17,864 nucleotides of DNA from an uncultured Spirochaetia bacterium (GTDB lineage Bacteria > Spirochaetota > UBA4802 > JAGODF01). Below, piece by piece: positions 7,069 to 14,068 of this stretch. The notes under the pieces were generated by a model, which had not been told where the DNA came from, ran no database searches, and saw only the letters and a program-made list of their open reading frames with translations. How positions within the stretch are numbered: position 1 is the stretch's first letter; every line of letters starts with the position of its first letter. Both the position numbers and the translations under genes were made by a program. The stretch covers positions 1 through 17,864 of the forward strand of contig CALCJG010000491.1 in assembly GCA_937967705.1 (NCBI GenBank), in the 5' to 3' direction.

Positions 7069-7830
7069 TTGTCGATAAACCGGTTTGCGACTAAGCTTTC
7101 CAGGGGAACAAAGGGATATTATGCTGAAAGTAGAAAATATATTGGGGATGAAAAATTCCATGCCTTACTTACCAGGGCAGGCTGTGATAAGTCAATCGAT
7201 TTTATCAAATCCGCCATTCTGGGAGCGCAGTCATCCTATGAGGATTTTACGGTAGATAACATCCTCCTCGAGATCTTTCCCAGGGATAAGCTTAAATCCG
7301 TTGATAAAGCCGTCATCGGTGAGATTGAGAATCTCTGGTCCCATCTCTATGCGATGAAAAGCTTCTCGGATGATGAGCATATCAAACCTGTATTCGAGGT
7401 TTTGAACCGGGATAACTTTCTCGGCTTCGTTCAGCGTCAGGTAGAGGCAGGAGAGGAATTCCTTAAATATATCAATCACGGGAATATTGATCACTATCTG
7501 GACGACGAGAAGATAGAAAAGATATATAAGATCTATTCGGTTAATCTGGAGCTCCTCAAAACGCTTTTGAACAGCATGAAGAAGAACTGGAGCGACCGTG
7601 ATTTCGAAGATGCCGATTCATTACTGAAACGACTGAAAAGCTACACCAAGGTATTGTGGGATACGAGGGTGTCCCTTAAAGAGCTCATCAAACAAAAGAA
7701 GAATGACCTGCTCAAGAATAAAAGCATTATATCGTCCATCGAAAACCAGATGGGCAAGAAGGTTAAGAGAAACGATCCCTGTCCCTGCGGGAGTGAAAAG
7801 AAATACAAAAACTGCTGTGGAAAGGGTTAG
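7069..7830 (+). CDS. SEC-C motif protein, otherwise uncharacterised
   Basis: A 253-residue cytoplasmic protein, helical and charged through most of its length. It ends in a classic SEC-C zinc-binding motif: NDPCPCGSEKKYKNCC with ligand cysteines 238, 240, 249 and 250. In SecA this motif binds zinc and contacts SecB and ribosomes. Many other proteins carry it as a C-terminal adaptor, so the tail says little about the main domain, which I do not recognise. The only plausible in-frame start near the beginning is TTG at 7069, without a visible ribosome site. An ATG at 7065 is one base out of frame and would read only nine codons. The gene follows the 566-residue protein by 23 bases and converges on recG with an 8-base gap and no terminator. 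Confidence 0.82.
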   Translation: MSINRFATKLSRGTKGYYAESRKYIGDEKFHALLTRAGCDKSIDFIKSAILGAQSSYEDFTVDNILLEIFPRDKLKSVDKAVIGEIENLWSHLYAMKSFSDDEHIKPVFEVLNRDNFLGFVQRQVEAGEEFLKYINHGNIDHYLDDEKIEKIYKIYSVNLELLKTLLNSMKKNWSDRDFEDADSLLKRLKSYTKVLWDTRVSLKELIKQKKNDLLKNKSIISSIENQMGKKVKRNDPCPCGSEKKYKNCCGKG

Positions 7831-7842
7831 TCAGTTAGTCAG
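7827..7842. repeat. Tandem 8-base duplication at convergent gene ends
   Basis: TTAGTCAG occurs twice in direct tandem (7827-7834, 7835-7842). The first copy contains the TAG stop of the SEC-C gene and the second contains the TGA stop of recG read on the other strand. Confidence 0.7.
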
Positions 7843-9935
7843 GCTAGCAGTCCCAGAATGCGTTTCTGCCGTATCCCCTTCAGGAGATATCCGAATTTAC
7901 CCGTGTCTGTAACCTCTTCCAGCTTTCCCTCAATGTCTTCAATGCCGTCAACGTATCTCTTGGCTTCCTCCCGGGTGATGTTTATGATTTCGAGGTCCCG
8001 CACCAGATCAGTAAATTCGAAACCGGATGAGTAACCGTGCTGTCTCGTTCCGATAAACTCTCCCGATCCCCTGAGTTTGAGGTCTTCTTCAGAAATTCGA
8101 AAGCCATCGTCCGTGGTGAGAAGAACATCCAGACGCTTGAGGTTTTCCCTGTCACAATCGTCAGGGTATATGAGTATGCAGAAGGACTGCTTTTCACCTC
8201 TGCCGACTCGACCCCGTATTTGATGAAGCTGTGACAAACCAAAACGTTCTGCATGCATAAGGACGATAATCGTGGCATTCGGAACATCCACGCCTACTTC
8301 GATGACCGTTGTTGTCACCAATATGTCCGTTTCTTTCATGACGAATCTCTTCATGATCAGCTCTTTTTCCTGAGTCTTCATTTTCCCATGAAGTAGATCA
8401 ACTGAGAGTTCGGGGAAAACATCCTCATTGAGAACCTTGAATGTCTGTTGGGCAGAACGCAGGTCGATTTTTTCCGATTCCTCAATAAGGGGGAGCACGA
8501 TATAGACCTGACGGCCCTCCAGGACATATTTTCTAATGGAGTTATGAACTCCGGAAAGACGTGATTCGGGAAAAGAGATGGTTTTAATGGGGATTCGGTT
8601 CGAAGGTTTTTCACGAATCAGAGATATGTCAAGGTCACCATAGAGAGTCAGCGACAGGGAACGTGGAATGGGGGTAGCCGTCATGATGAGCAGATCGGGA
8701 GCATTGCCCTTTTCTCTTAGCCTTGACCGCTGCTGTACACCAAAGCGATGCTGTTCATCAATGATCACCAGACCGAGATTCATAAACTCTACTTTATCCT
8801 GAATAAGAGCGTGGGTTCCTATGATGATATCAGCTTCCCCCCTGGCAATAGATGCTAACACTTCTTCCCGGTCCTTTTTCGGCATGCTTCCGGTTATCAG
8901 CTTAATACGAATACCATCCGGCATGGACTTGCTAAAGCTGTTGAAGTGTTGTTGCGTCAATATCTCAGTGGGCGCCATCACGGCTGTTTGTTCGCCCCGG
9001 GCGGTAGCGGCAAGGGAAACAGCCATGGCTACGACGGTTTTCCCCGATCCCACATCTCCCTGCAGCATGCGATTCATAGGGAAGGGGGAGGAAAGGTCCT
9101 TGAGGATTTCCTGTATAACGTCTTTTTGGTCACCCGTTAAAATAAAAGGGAGGGAGTCGATGAATTCATCGACGACGGAAATATTTAATGGTCTGGCCCT
9201 TCTCGGATGATTGTCCCGTATGTACCGGCGAGAAAGAGACAGGTACAGCTGTAAAAAAAACATCTCATTAAAGGCCAGTCTGCGTCTGGCTGTTTCGGCG
9301 TCTTCAAAGGTTTCCGGGAAATGAAGTGAAATGAGAGACTCTTTCAGTGGGGGAAGCCCGTATTTCTTTAAAACTGAAGGGTCCAGACTATCCTGAATCT
9401 GATCGACATAATCATCGATAACAGTCCTTATGATGCGGCGGAAGCCCCGGGAATCGAACCCTGAAGATTTAAGCTTTGCTGTGGAAGGATAGAGCGGTAC
9501 TATTCGTCCGGTATGTATGGACTGGATCTGAGAGTCAAGCTCCAGGAAATCATAATCCGGATGAACGATCTGTTTTCCGCGGTATTCCTCAACTTTACCG
9601 GAGAAAAGGATATAATCACCGTCATGAAATACTGACTGAAAATATCGCTGCCCTCCGAAGAAAACTCCCCGCAGGGATGCTGTATCGTCTGATAGGGTGA
9701 TTTGAAGAAACCTTCTGTTCTTCCCCGTCAGATGTATTCCCGTTACCGTTCCGGCGACGGTGACAGTTTCCCCCGGGAGGCATTCCCCGATTTTCTTAAA
9801 TGAGGACCTGTCAACGTATCGCCGGGGAATATAATAAAGCAAATCCTCTATTGTGTCAATTCCTGCTTCGGCTGACAATACAGCGGCGCGATGAGGTCCA
9901 ATTCCTGTTAAGAATTGGACTCCCTTCTTCAGCAA
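7839..9935 (-). CDS. recG: ATP-dependent DNA helicase RecG
   Basis: Double-stranded DNA translocase that reverses stalled forks and processes branched intermediates. With the TTG start at 9935 it has 698 residues, typical for the family. Seen in order: an N-terminal helical part with L-T-G-I-G-P, the wedge (OB-fold) domain at about 55-145, Walker A GDVGSGKT at 293-300, DEQH box at 393-396, TATPIPRSL from 419 and the GRVGRG motif of the second helicase lobe, then the TRG-like C-terminal region with G-T-R-Q-H-G. Start choice: an ATG at 9956 is in frame but has no ribosome site, whereas AAGAGG at 9947-9942 sits 6 bases before TTG 9935, one base after the stop of the upstream gene. I prefer TTG with coupled translation; ATG 9956 remains possible. 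Confidence 0.95.
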   Translation of the reverse strand: MLKKGVQFLTGIGPHRAAVLSAEAGIDTIEDLLYYIPRRYVDRSSFKKIGECLPGETVTVAGTVTGIHLTGKNRRFLQITLSDDTASLRGVFFGGQRYFQSVFHDGDYILFSGKVEEYRGKQIVHPDYDFLELDSQIQSIHTGRIVPLYPSTAKLKSSGFDSRGFRRIIRTVIDDYVDQIQDSLDPSVLKKYGLPPLKESLISLHFPETFEDAETARRRLAFNEMFFLQLYLSLSRRYIRDNHPRRARPLNISVVDEFIDSLPFILTGDQKDVIQEILKDLSSPFPMNRMLQGDVGSGKTVVAMAVSLAATARGEQTAVMAPTEILTQQHFNSFSKSMPDGIRIKLITGSMPKKDREEVLASIARGEADIIIGTHALIQDKVEFMNLGLVIIDEQHRFGVQQRSRLREKGNAPDLLIMTATPIPRSLSLTLYGDLDISLIREKPSNRIPIKTISFPESRLSGVHNSIRKYVLEGRQVYIVLPLIEESEKIDLRSAQQTFKVLNEDVFPELSVDLLHGKMKTQEKELIMKRFVMKETDILVTTTVIEVGVDVPNATIIVLMHAERFGLSQLHQIRGRVGRGEKQSFCILIYPDDCDRENLKRLDVLLTTDDGFRISEEDLKLRGSGEFIGTRQHGYSSGFEFTDLVRDLEIINITREEAKRYVDGIEDIEGKLEEVTDTGKFGYLLKGIRQKRILGLLA
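9156..9173. repeat. Perfect 18-base palindrome inside recG
   Basis: GTCGATGAATTCATCGAC reads the same on both strands and encodes V-D-E-F-I-D in RecG. It may be a chance product of coding sequence or a two-fold protein-binding site. Confidence 0.6.
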
Positions 9936-9936
9936 A

Positions 9937-10245
9937 TCATTCCTCTTCGGCAACATACCATACGGAGTTTGGGATTTGTACATATTTGTTATCATCAGTG
10001 TAGAAAAAGGTGTAATCCCTTCCATCCTTGGGAGCAGTGATCTTCTTTACCTTATACCATCTCTTAATGATCTTTCCATCAAATCCAAACACGGTAATCG
10101 TAAGATTTTGTCCCGTTATCGTTTCAATTTTCCGCTGAACGATGTTTTTCTGTTCATAAGTAAAATAATAACGGAAATAGAGATAGAGCCCGATTATGAC
10201 CAGCACGGCTAAAGCAATTCCTATGATCTTCAATTTCCTTGACAT
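9937..10245 (-). CDS. Small single-pass membrane protein upstream of recG
   Basis: I do not recognise this 102-residue protein. It begins with basic residues (MSRKLKI), then one hydrophobic helix at about 8-25 (Ile/Leu/Val-rich, ending YLYFRYYF). A mostly beta-like domain of about 75 residues follows, containing a G-F-D-G-K-I-I-K-R-W stretch and a D-G-R-D-Y-T-F-F-Y-T stretch. It ends with three glutamates. There is no lipobox. The domain could face outside (signal anchor) or inside; this is not decidable here. The start is firm: AAGGAG lies 7 bases before ATG. The DNA for its last residues also supplies the ribosome site for recG, so the two are co-transcribed and coupled. A role in DNA repair is not implied by anything in the sequence. 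Confidence 0.78.
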   Translation of the reverse strand: MSRKLKIIGIALAVLVIIGLYLYFRYYFTYEQKNIVQRKIETITGQNLTITVFGFDGKIIKRWYKVKKITAPKDGRDYTFFYTDDNKYVQIPNSVWYVAEEE

Positions 10246-10384
10246 GTCTAATCTCCTTATAATAGTATTAGTGTCTATTCCTATTCCTGCCCAGTGATTA
10301 TTTCAATCAGAATTTTCGGAGTAGCGATTAGATCTTTGCTTCAGTTAATTAATAATAAAACAATTTTCTGTTTGACCTGATCTT

Positions 10385-11992
10385 ATGATCATGGCGATAA
10401 TCACATACATGAGAATTTTACAGACCACCCTCCAACGGTTCGCAAACCTTGTCCTGATTTTTCCGATATTACTACTCCCCCGGTGCGCAAAACCCATACC
10501 AGTTGAGAAAGAACCCAACGATACCTTCGCATCTGCAACAGAAATCCCTGTGAACAGCAGCGTTAAAGGGCTATTCAACTCAGTTTCCGATAGAGATTAT
10601 TTTCGCGTGGAAATTAAGGATTCATCGATAATGCAAGTGGAATTGTCAGCCGTAAAGGGAATCAATCACGCGCTTATGATATGGAGGTATGATGACAAAC
10701 CGCTGCTGCTAAAAAAGGTAGACGACAACAGAAAATCATCACCGGAGATTCTCTGCAATGCTTTCATTCGGCCGGGTACCTATTATATAACCGTTCTCCA
10801 CGGGGATAAAGACGCTCCGACATCCAGTCTTGAATATTACTATCATCTGAAAATCACTACAAGGAATTTAACTGTCAGCGACGAGCAGGAGCCGAATGAT
10901 AACAGAATGGCAGCGAACACAATGGATCTCGGACGTGAAATGATCGGATACTATTCCCCATCATATAATCATCTAAACAACTCAGGCTTATACCCGCTCA
11001 AGGAAGAGGACTGGTATGAAATCAATCTGAACCCAGAAAAGACCAGACCGTTTTTGCTGGATATCGATCTATCCGCTGTCGCCGGTATAAACGCCGAGTT
11101 GCAGCTCTTGGATTCCGAGGGACAGGAAATTGCGAAATCCGATTCAGGGGATACTGGAGAGGGTGAACAGATGAGGGGTATAGGGATCCGGCTGCCTGGA
11201 AGGTATTATCTTGTCGTTTCTGCAAAAAACTTCCAGTCCTCCTGTATGATGCCTTATACTTTGAGAGCCAATGTCAGGGAATATGATGATACCGTGGAAA
11301 TGGAACCCAATGACGTTCCTGAAAAAGCCAACCTGCTTGAAAAGGATCAGATAAGGGGACGCATCTTTCCCGCAGGAGACAGAGACTTTTTTCTCTTCAA
11401 ACGGGGGCTATCTAATAATTATTACCGCATTGTACTGGAGGGGCCGGAAATGATCCCGGCATCATTGCGCATATATGATGAACGACATACTTTGATGTAT
11501 GAGATTCCTGCCAATAAGGCTGGCAGATATCCTGTGATCATCCCCAATGCCTTTTTCAAGGGATCCGTTTTTTTAGAGATCGCATCAAAACCGGGGGATT
11601 TCCATGAGAAGAATTTCTACAATCTCAAAATTGAACATTTCCCCTGCAGGGATAATTATGAGAAGGAACCCAACGATCAACCGGATCGAGCCAATAAAAT
11701 GAGCGGAGTAAAAACGATAGTGGCTTATATCACACACCCCGGGGATACCGATTATTTTCTGCTTATATATCCAAGAAGTGTTCGCAAACGATTTGTCATT
11801 AAGGGTATCAAAGACGCGGAGCTCAAGGTATCGATAACGGATTCGAACGGATTTATTTTAAAGAATATTGTTATCAAAGGGGATAAGAGTAAATCATTCC
11901 GAGAAGCAGTGGACAAAAAAGGCTTTCTGATTGTCCAATCGCTGAAAGACAACAGCGCCGAACCCTATACAATACAAATACTAAATGATTAG
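10385..11992 (+). CDS. Secreted PPC-like repeat protein, probable lipoprotein
   Basis: A 535-residue exported protein made of four repeated modules and no enzyme domain that I can see. Each module begins with an E-P-N-D signature followed by an A-x-x-hydrophobic turn, at residues 43, 169, 307 and 428. Within modules a D-R-D-Y/F-F or E-D-W-Y strand recurs (68-73, 208-211, 332-336, 454-457). This matches the bacterial pre-peptidase C-terminal (PPC) beta-sandwich, usually found as an appendage on secreted proteases. The N-terminus has a hydrophobic segment (about 20-32) ending L-L-L-P-R-C, so Cys34 may be lipidated, although Arg before Cys is unusual for a lipobox. Starts at 10385, 10391 or 10409 are possible; the last gives the neatest signal peptide. 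No clear ribosome site was found. The gene appears to stand alone between a divergent and a convergent neighbour. Confidence 0.82.
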   Translation: MIMAIITYMRILQTTLQRFANLVLIFPILLLPRCAKPIPVEKEPNDTFASATEIPVNSSVKGLFNSVSDRDYFRVEIKDSSIMQVELSAVKGINHALMIWRYDDKPLLLKKVDDNRKSSPEILCNAFIRPGTYYITVLHGDKDAPTSSLEYYYHLKITTRNLTVSDEQEPNDNRMAANTMDLGREMIGYYSPSYNHLNNSGLYPLKEEDWYEINLNPEKTRPFLLDIDLSAVAGINAELQLLDSEGQEIAKSDSGDTGEGEQMRGIGIRLPGRYYLVVSAKNFQSSCMMPYTLRANVREYDDTVEMEPNDVPEKANLLEKDQIRGRIFPAGDRDFFLFKRGLSNNYYRIVLEGPEMIPASLRIYDERHTLMYEIPANKAGRYPVIIPNAFFKGSVFLEIASKPGDFHEKNFYNLKIEHFPCRDNYEKEPNDQPDRANKMSGVKTIVAYITHPGDTDYFLLIYPRSVRKRFVIKGIKDAELKVSITDSNGFILKNIVIKGDKSKSFREAVDKKGFLIVQSLKDNSAEPYTIQILND

Positions 11993-12013
11993 GTAGAATC
12001 TTTCTTAACCATA

Positions 12014-12040
12014 AAAAATCCCGGCCGAACCGGGATTTTT
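12014..12040. terminator. Bidirectional rho-independent terminator
   Basis: A perfect 11-bp stem, AAAAATCCCGG (12014-12024) and CCGGGATTTTT (12030-12040), encloses a 5-base loop. The A-run on one side and T-run on the other give a U-tract in both directions. It lies between the stops of two convergent genes and should end transcription of both. Confidence 0.92.
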
Positions 12041-12059
12041 ATATACCTGTAAGTAAAAT

Positions 12060-13049
12060 TTAGTTCGATGTGACTTTTTTATCTGATCCTCTGTAATAGT
12101 TCGAAAGAACGATGAAGGGGACTTTGTAATCCTGTCTGGCATTCCACATGATAAAACCTCTGATCTTCGCATCGTGAACCGCTTTGATCTGTGCAGAAAT
12201 GTATTTTTCGTAAGGCATTCCGGATATCTTAACTTTCATCTGGAATGCCTGAATATAAGTAACTATATCAGCCTTTTTCGTTCTTTCTCTGGCTTTTTTT
12301 GAAGTCAGATAAACTGTATAATAGGGATCTGCCATCATCTTTCTGCTCCAGGTATAGTGAGAGGGGTAGGCCATGGGGCATATTACATCCACTACCCGGT
12401 CCAAACCCTCCATACGCTGTCCGATGGAATCCTGTTTGTTTAGAGGGATCCTCCCGAAGACATCAGCAGCAATTCTGACATTATACTTCTCCAGGCGTTT
12501 TCTCGCTCTTGAGAGGAAACCTTCGATAAAATTGTATTTCTCCTTCAGGGTAAGTTTTTTTAGTATTCCATGATCATTAAAACGTATGTAATCGAATTGG
12601 ATTTCTTTGAAACCATTCGCACAGGCCTCTTCTGCAACCTTCAGCTTATTTTCCAGATCACTTTCAGGAACGGGATACTTCCTCAGTCCATCCGGAAATA
12701 CAACAACTCTCGCAATTGGATGGAATCCGTTTTTTAGGCAAAGGTCCACATTCTCCTTGGGGATGACGCATGTTTTCATTCTGGAGCTTTGTACATCAAT
12801 AACCACTGCATTCAAATGGGATTTTTTACCCATTTCAAGAAAATAGGTCAGTTTTTTAATTTGTTTACCGGAATCACTGGTCAGATAAATACCCTTATAG
12901 AAAGAAGGGAATTTATAATTAGCATTCAATGGGGGATTTTCTGCGGATTTTATCTCATCCTTTATCTGACTATTGATAATTTTACTTTTTCCCAGAGCCA
13001 GTAAAAGGATCAGGATCAGTGGTATTACAAATAATATCTTTTTGCTCAT
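12060..13049 (-). CDS. DUF4015 putative glycoside hydrolase, membrane-anchored
   Basis: A 329-residue protein with an N-terminal hydrophobic segment (about 5-19, signal anchor or signal peptide) and a predicted TIM-barrel domain. The domain matches the DUF4015 family of putative glycosidases: G-I-Y-L-T-S at 53-58, V-V-I-D-V-Q at 82-87, E-I-Q-F-D-Y-I-R-F at 149-157, A-D-V-F-G-R at 195-200 and C-P-M-A-Y-P-S-H-Y at 224-232. Asp153 and Asp196 are candidate catalytic or substrate-binding acids. Substrate and activity are unproven for the family; a cell-surface polysaccharide is a reasonable guess. The start is firm: AGGAG lies 6 bases before ATG on the minus strand. It has its own promoter candidate and shares a terminator with the convergent PPC-repeat gene. 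Confidence 0.85.
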   Translation of the reverse strand: MSKKILFVIPLILILLLALGKSKIINSQIKDEIKSAENPPLNANYKFPSFYKGIYLTSDSGKQIKKLTYFLEMGKKSHLNAVVIDVQSSRMKTCVIPKENVDLCLKNGFHPIARVVVFPDGLRKYPVPESDLENKLKVAEEACANGFKEIQFDYIRFNDHGILKKLTLKEKYNFIEGFLSRARKRLEKYNVRIAADVFGRIPLNKQDSIGQRMEGLDRVVDVICPMAYPSHYTWSRKMMADPYYTVYLTSKKARERTKKADIVTYIQAFQMKVKISGMPYEKYISAQIKAVHDAKIRGFIMWNARQDYKVPFIVLSNYYRGSDKKVTSN

Positions 13050-13071
13050 TTTGATCTCCTAATAATATTTA

Positions 13072-13101
13072 ATGATATGAAAATGATTTCCAACGGGACA
13101 A
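13072..13101 (-). promoter_or_regulatory. Candidate sigma-70 promoter of the DUF4015 gene
   Basis: On the minus strand, TTGTCC (13101-13096) and TATCAT (13077-13072) are separated by 18 bases. Transcription would start near 13065, giving a leader of about 15 bases before the ATG at 13049. Confidence 0.45.
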
Positions 13102-13419
13102 ATAATGGGAACAAAGTGCATTTGTTTTCTACTGTTTTTTGCATTGAATACATGTCGAAAAGTAGAGTGACCATATTTTGAAAAGTGCTATATTTTTACT
13201 TGTCGGCATAAAAAGTAAACAATTAAATGGAGTACACTAAAAAAAGGAACCTATACCCTTTTTCTGTCTTGGATCTGTTATTCAAGTGTGCCATTTTGCT
13301 GTAGCATGATAAATTAGGAAAACGAAATAAAAATTTTTCTTTATCATTATTCCCATAATAAGATTATAAAATATTAAGTAAAAATATTTAATCTCTTGTA
13401 ATAATTTACTGGGTATATA

Positions 13420-13448
13420 TTGACGAGACCATATTTTTGTATTATAAT
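13420..13448 (+). promoter_or_regulatory. Strong sigma-70 promoter of yqeY-dnaG-rpoD
   Basis: TTGACG (13420-13425) and a perfect TATAAT (13443-13448) are separated by exactly 17 bases in an AT-rich setting. Transcription should start near 13455, leaving an untranslated leader of about 157 bases before yqeY. This is the best promoter in the window. Confidence 0.8.
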
Positions 13449-13452
13449 GAAA

Positions 13453-13499
13453 TATTGAATGAGTTTTCTTTAACTGCCAAAATAACTGCAGATTCAATA
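13453..13499 (+). repeat. Inverted repeat at the start of the yqeY leader
   Basis: TATTGAAT (13453-13460) and ATTCAATA (13492-13499) pair over 8 bp around a 31-base loop. The left arm coincides with the predicted transcription start, so the transcript's 5' end could be tied into a stem, or the site could bind a regulator. AT-rich repeats of this size are common by chance. Confidence 0.4.
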
Positions 13500-13611
13500 C
13501 TTTACTAGCCAATCAATGGATGTAAATCTTAGTTCCCTGAGTTTGAAATGTTATATCGGGCGTATATTGTCCTATCTTTGTTAAACCCCTTATAAGAGGA
13601 GGGATATAATT

Positions 13612-14061
13612 ATGGGGTATTTTGAAAAAATAGAAGATGACCTTAAAGGAGCGATAAAAGATAAGGACGATGTCCTACTCAGAACTTTGAGAATGCTGAA
13701 GTCTGATATCATGTATGAAAAAACGAAAGGTTCTTCGGGGTTATCCGAGGACTCGATCCTGGAGATCATTCTCCGAGCATCTAAAAAGAGAAAAGAAGCT
13801 ATAGGAGAATATACCAAAGCTGCTCGGGAGGATTTAGCCGAAAAAGAAAGGGAGGAATTGTTAATTATCGAACGTTATCTCCCGAAGCAACTATCCGAGG
13901 AAGAGGTATTTCACTATATTGAAGAGAAAATCAGGGATATGGGAGAAATCTCCAAAAAGGATTTCGGCAAAATAATGGGGCAGATCATGAAAGAACTCAA
14001 AGGGCAGGCTGATGGCGGGATGGTGAAAGCCCTGCTTACAAAAAAACTGGAAAACCTATGA
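13612..14061 (+). CDS. yqeY: GatB/YqeY-domain protein
   Basis: A 149-residue helical cytoplasmic protein of the YqeY family, related to the tail domain of the GatB amidotransferase subunit. Its biochemical role is still unclear; a tRNA-binding role has been proposed from the GatB relation. The sequence shows the family hallmarks: L-R-T-L-R-M-L-K-S-D-I near residue 24, S-K-K-R-K-E-A-I-G-E-Y near 57, E-R-Y-L-P-K-Q-L-S-E-E-E near 86, and G-K-I-M-G-Q-I-M-K-E-L-K-G-Q-A-D-G near 119. The ATG follows a strong GAGGAGG ribosome site. Its TGA overlaps the likely ribosome site of dnaG. In many bacteria yqeY sits between rpsU and dnaG; here rpsU is not present. Confidence 0.93.
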   Translation: MGYFEKIEDDLKGAIKDKDDVLLRTLRMLKSDIMYEKTKGSSGLSEDSILEIILRASKKRKEAIGEYTKAAREDLAEKEREELLIIERYLPKQLSEEEVFHYIEEKIRDMGEISKKDFGKIMGQIMKELKGQADGGMVKALLTKKLENL

Positions 14062-14068
14062 GGAATTC

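Larger units (their letters stand above)
13050..13611. other. 562-base AT-rich gap between divergent transcription units
   Basis: No convincing gene was found: the longest open frame (minus strand, 13282-13512) is low-complexity Phe/Tyr/Ile/Lys-rich and lacks a ribosome site. The gap holds a promoter candidate facing each way and a 7-bp inverted repeat (TTTACTT 13195-13201, AAGTAAA 13213-13219). GACCATATTTTG recurs in slightly different form near 13169 and 13427. The middle part, about 13220-13410, shows nothing I can name. Confidence 0.6.

Noticed and set aside
13240..13263. AAAAAGG / CCTTTTT hairpin as a terminator
   Set aside because: The stem has only two G-C pairs and there is no gene end nearby on either strand.
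13282..13512. A 76-codon minus-strand frame in the large gap
   Set aside because: Low-complexity composition typical of AT-rich noncoding DNA, no ribosome site, no family resemblance.
13567..13596. TTGTCC-18-TATAAG as the main yqeY promoter
   Set aside because: Transcription would begin inside the ribosome site, and the promoter at 13420-13448 is far closer to consensus. It is kept only as a secondary possibility.
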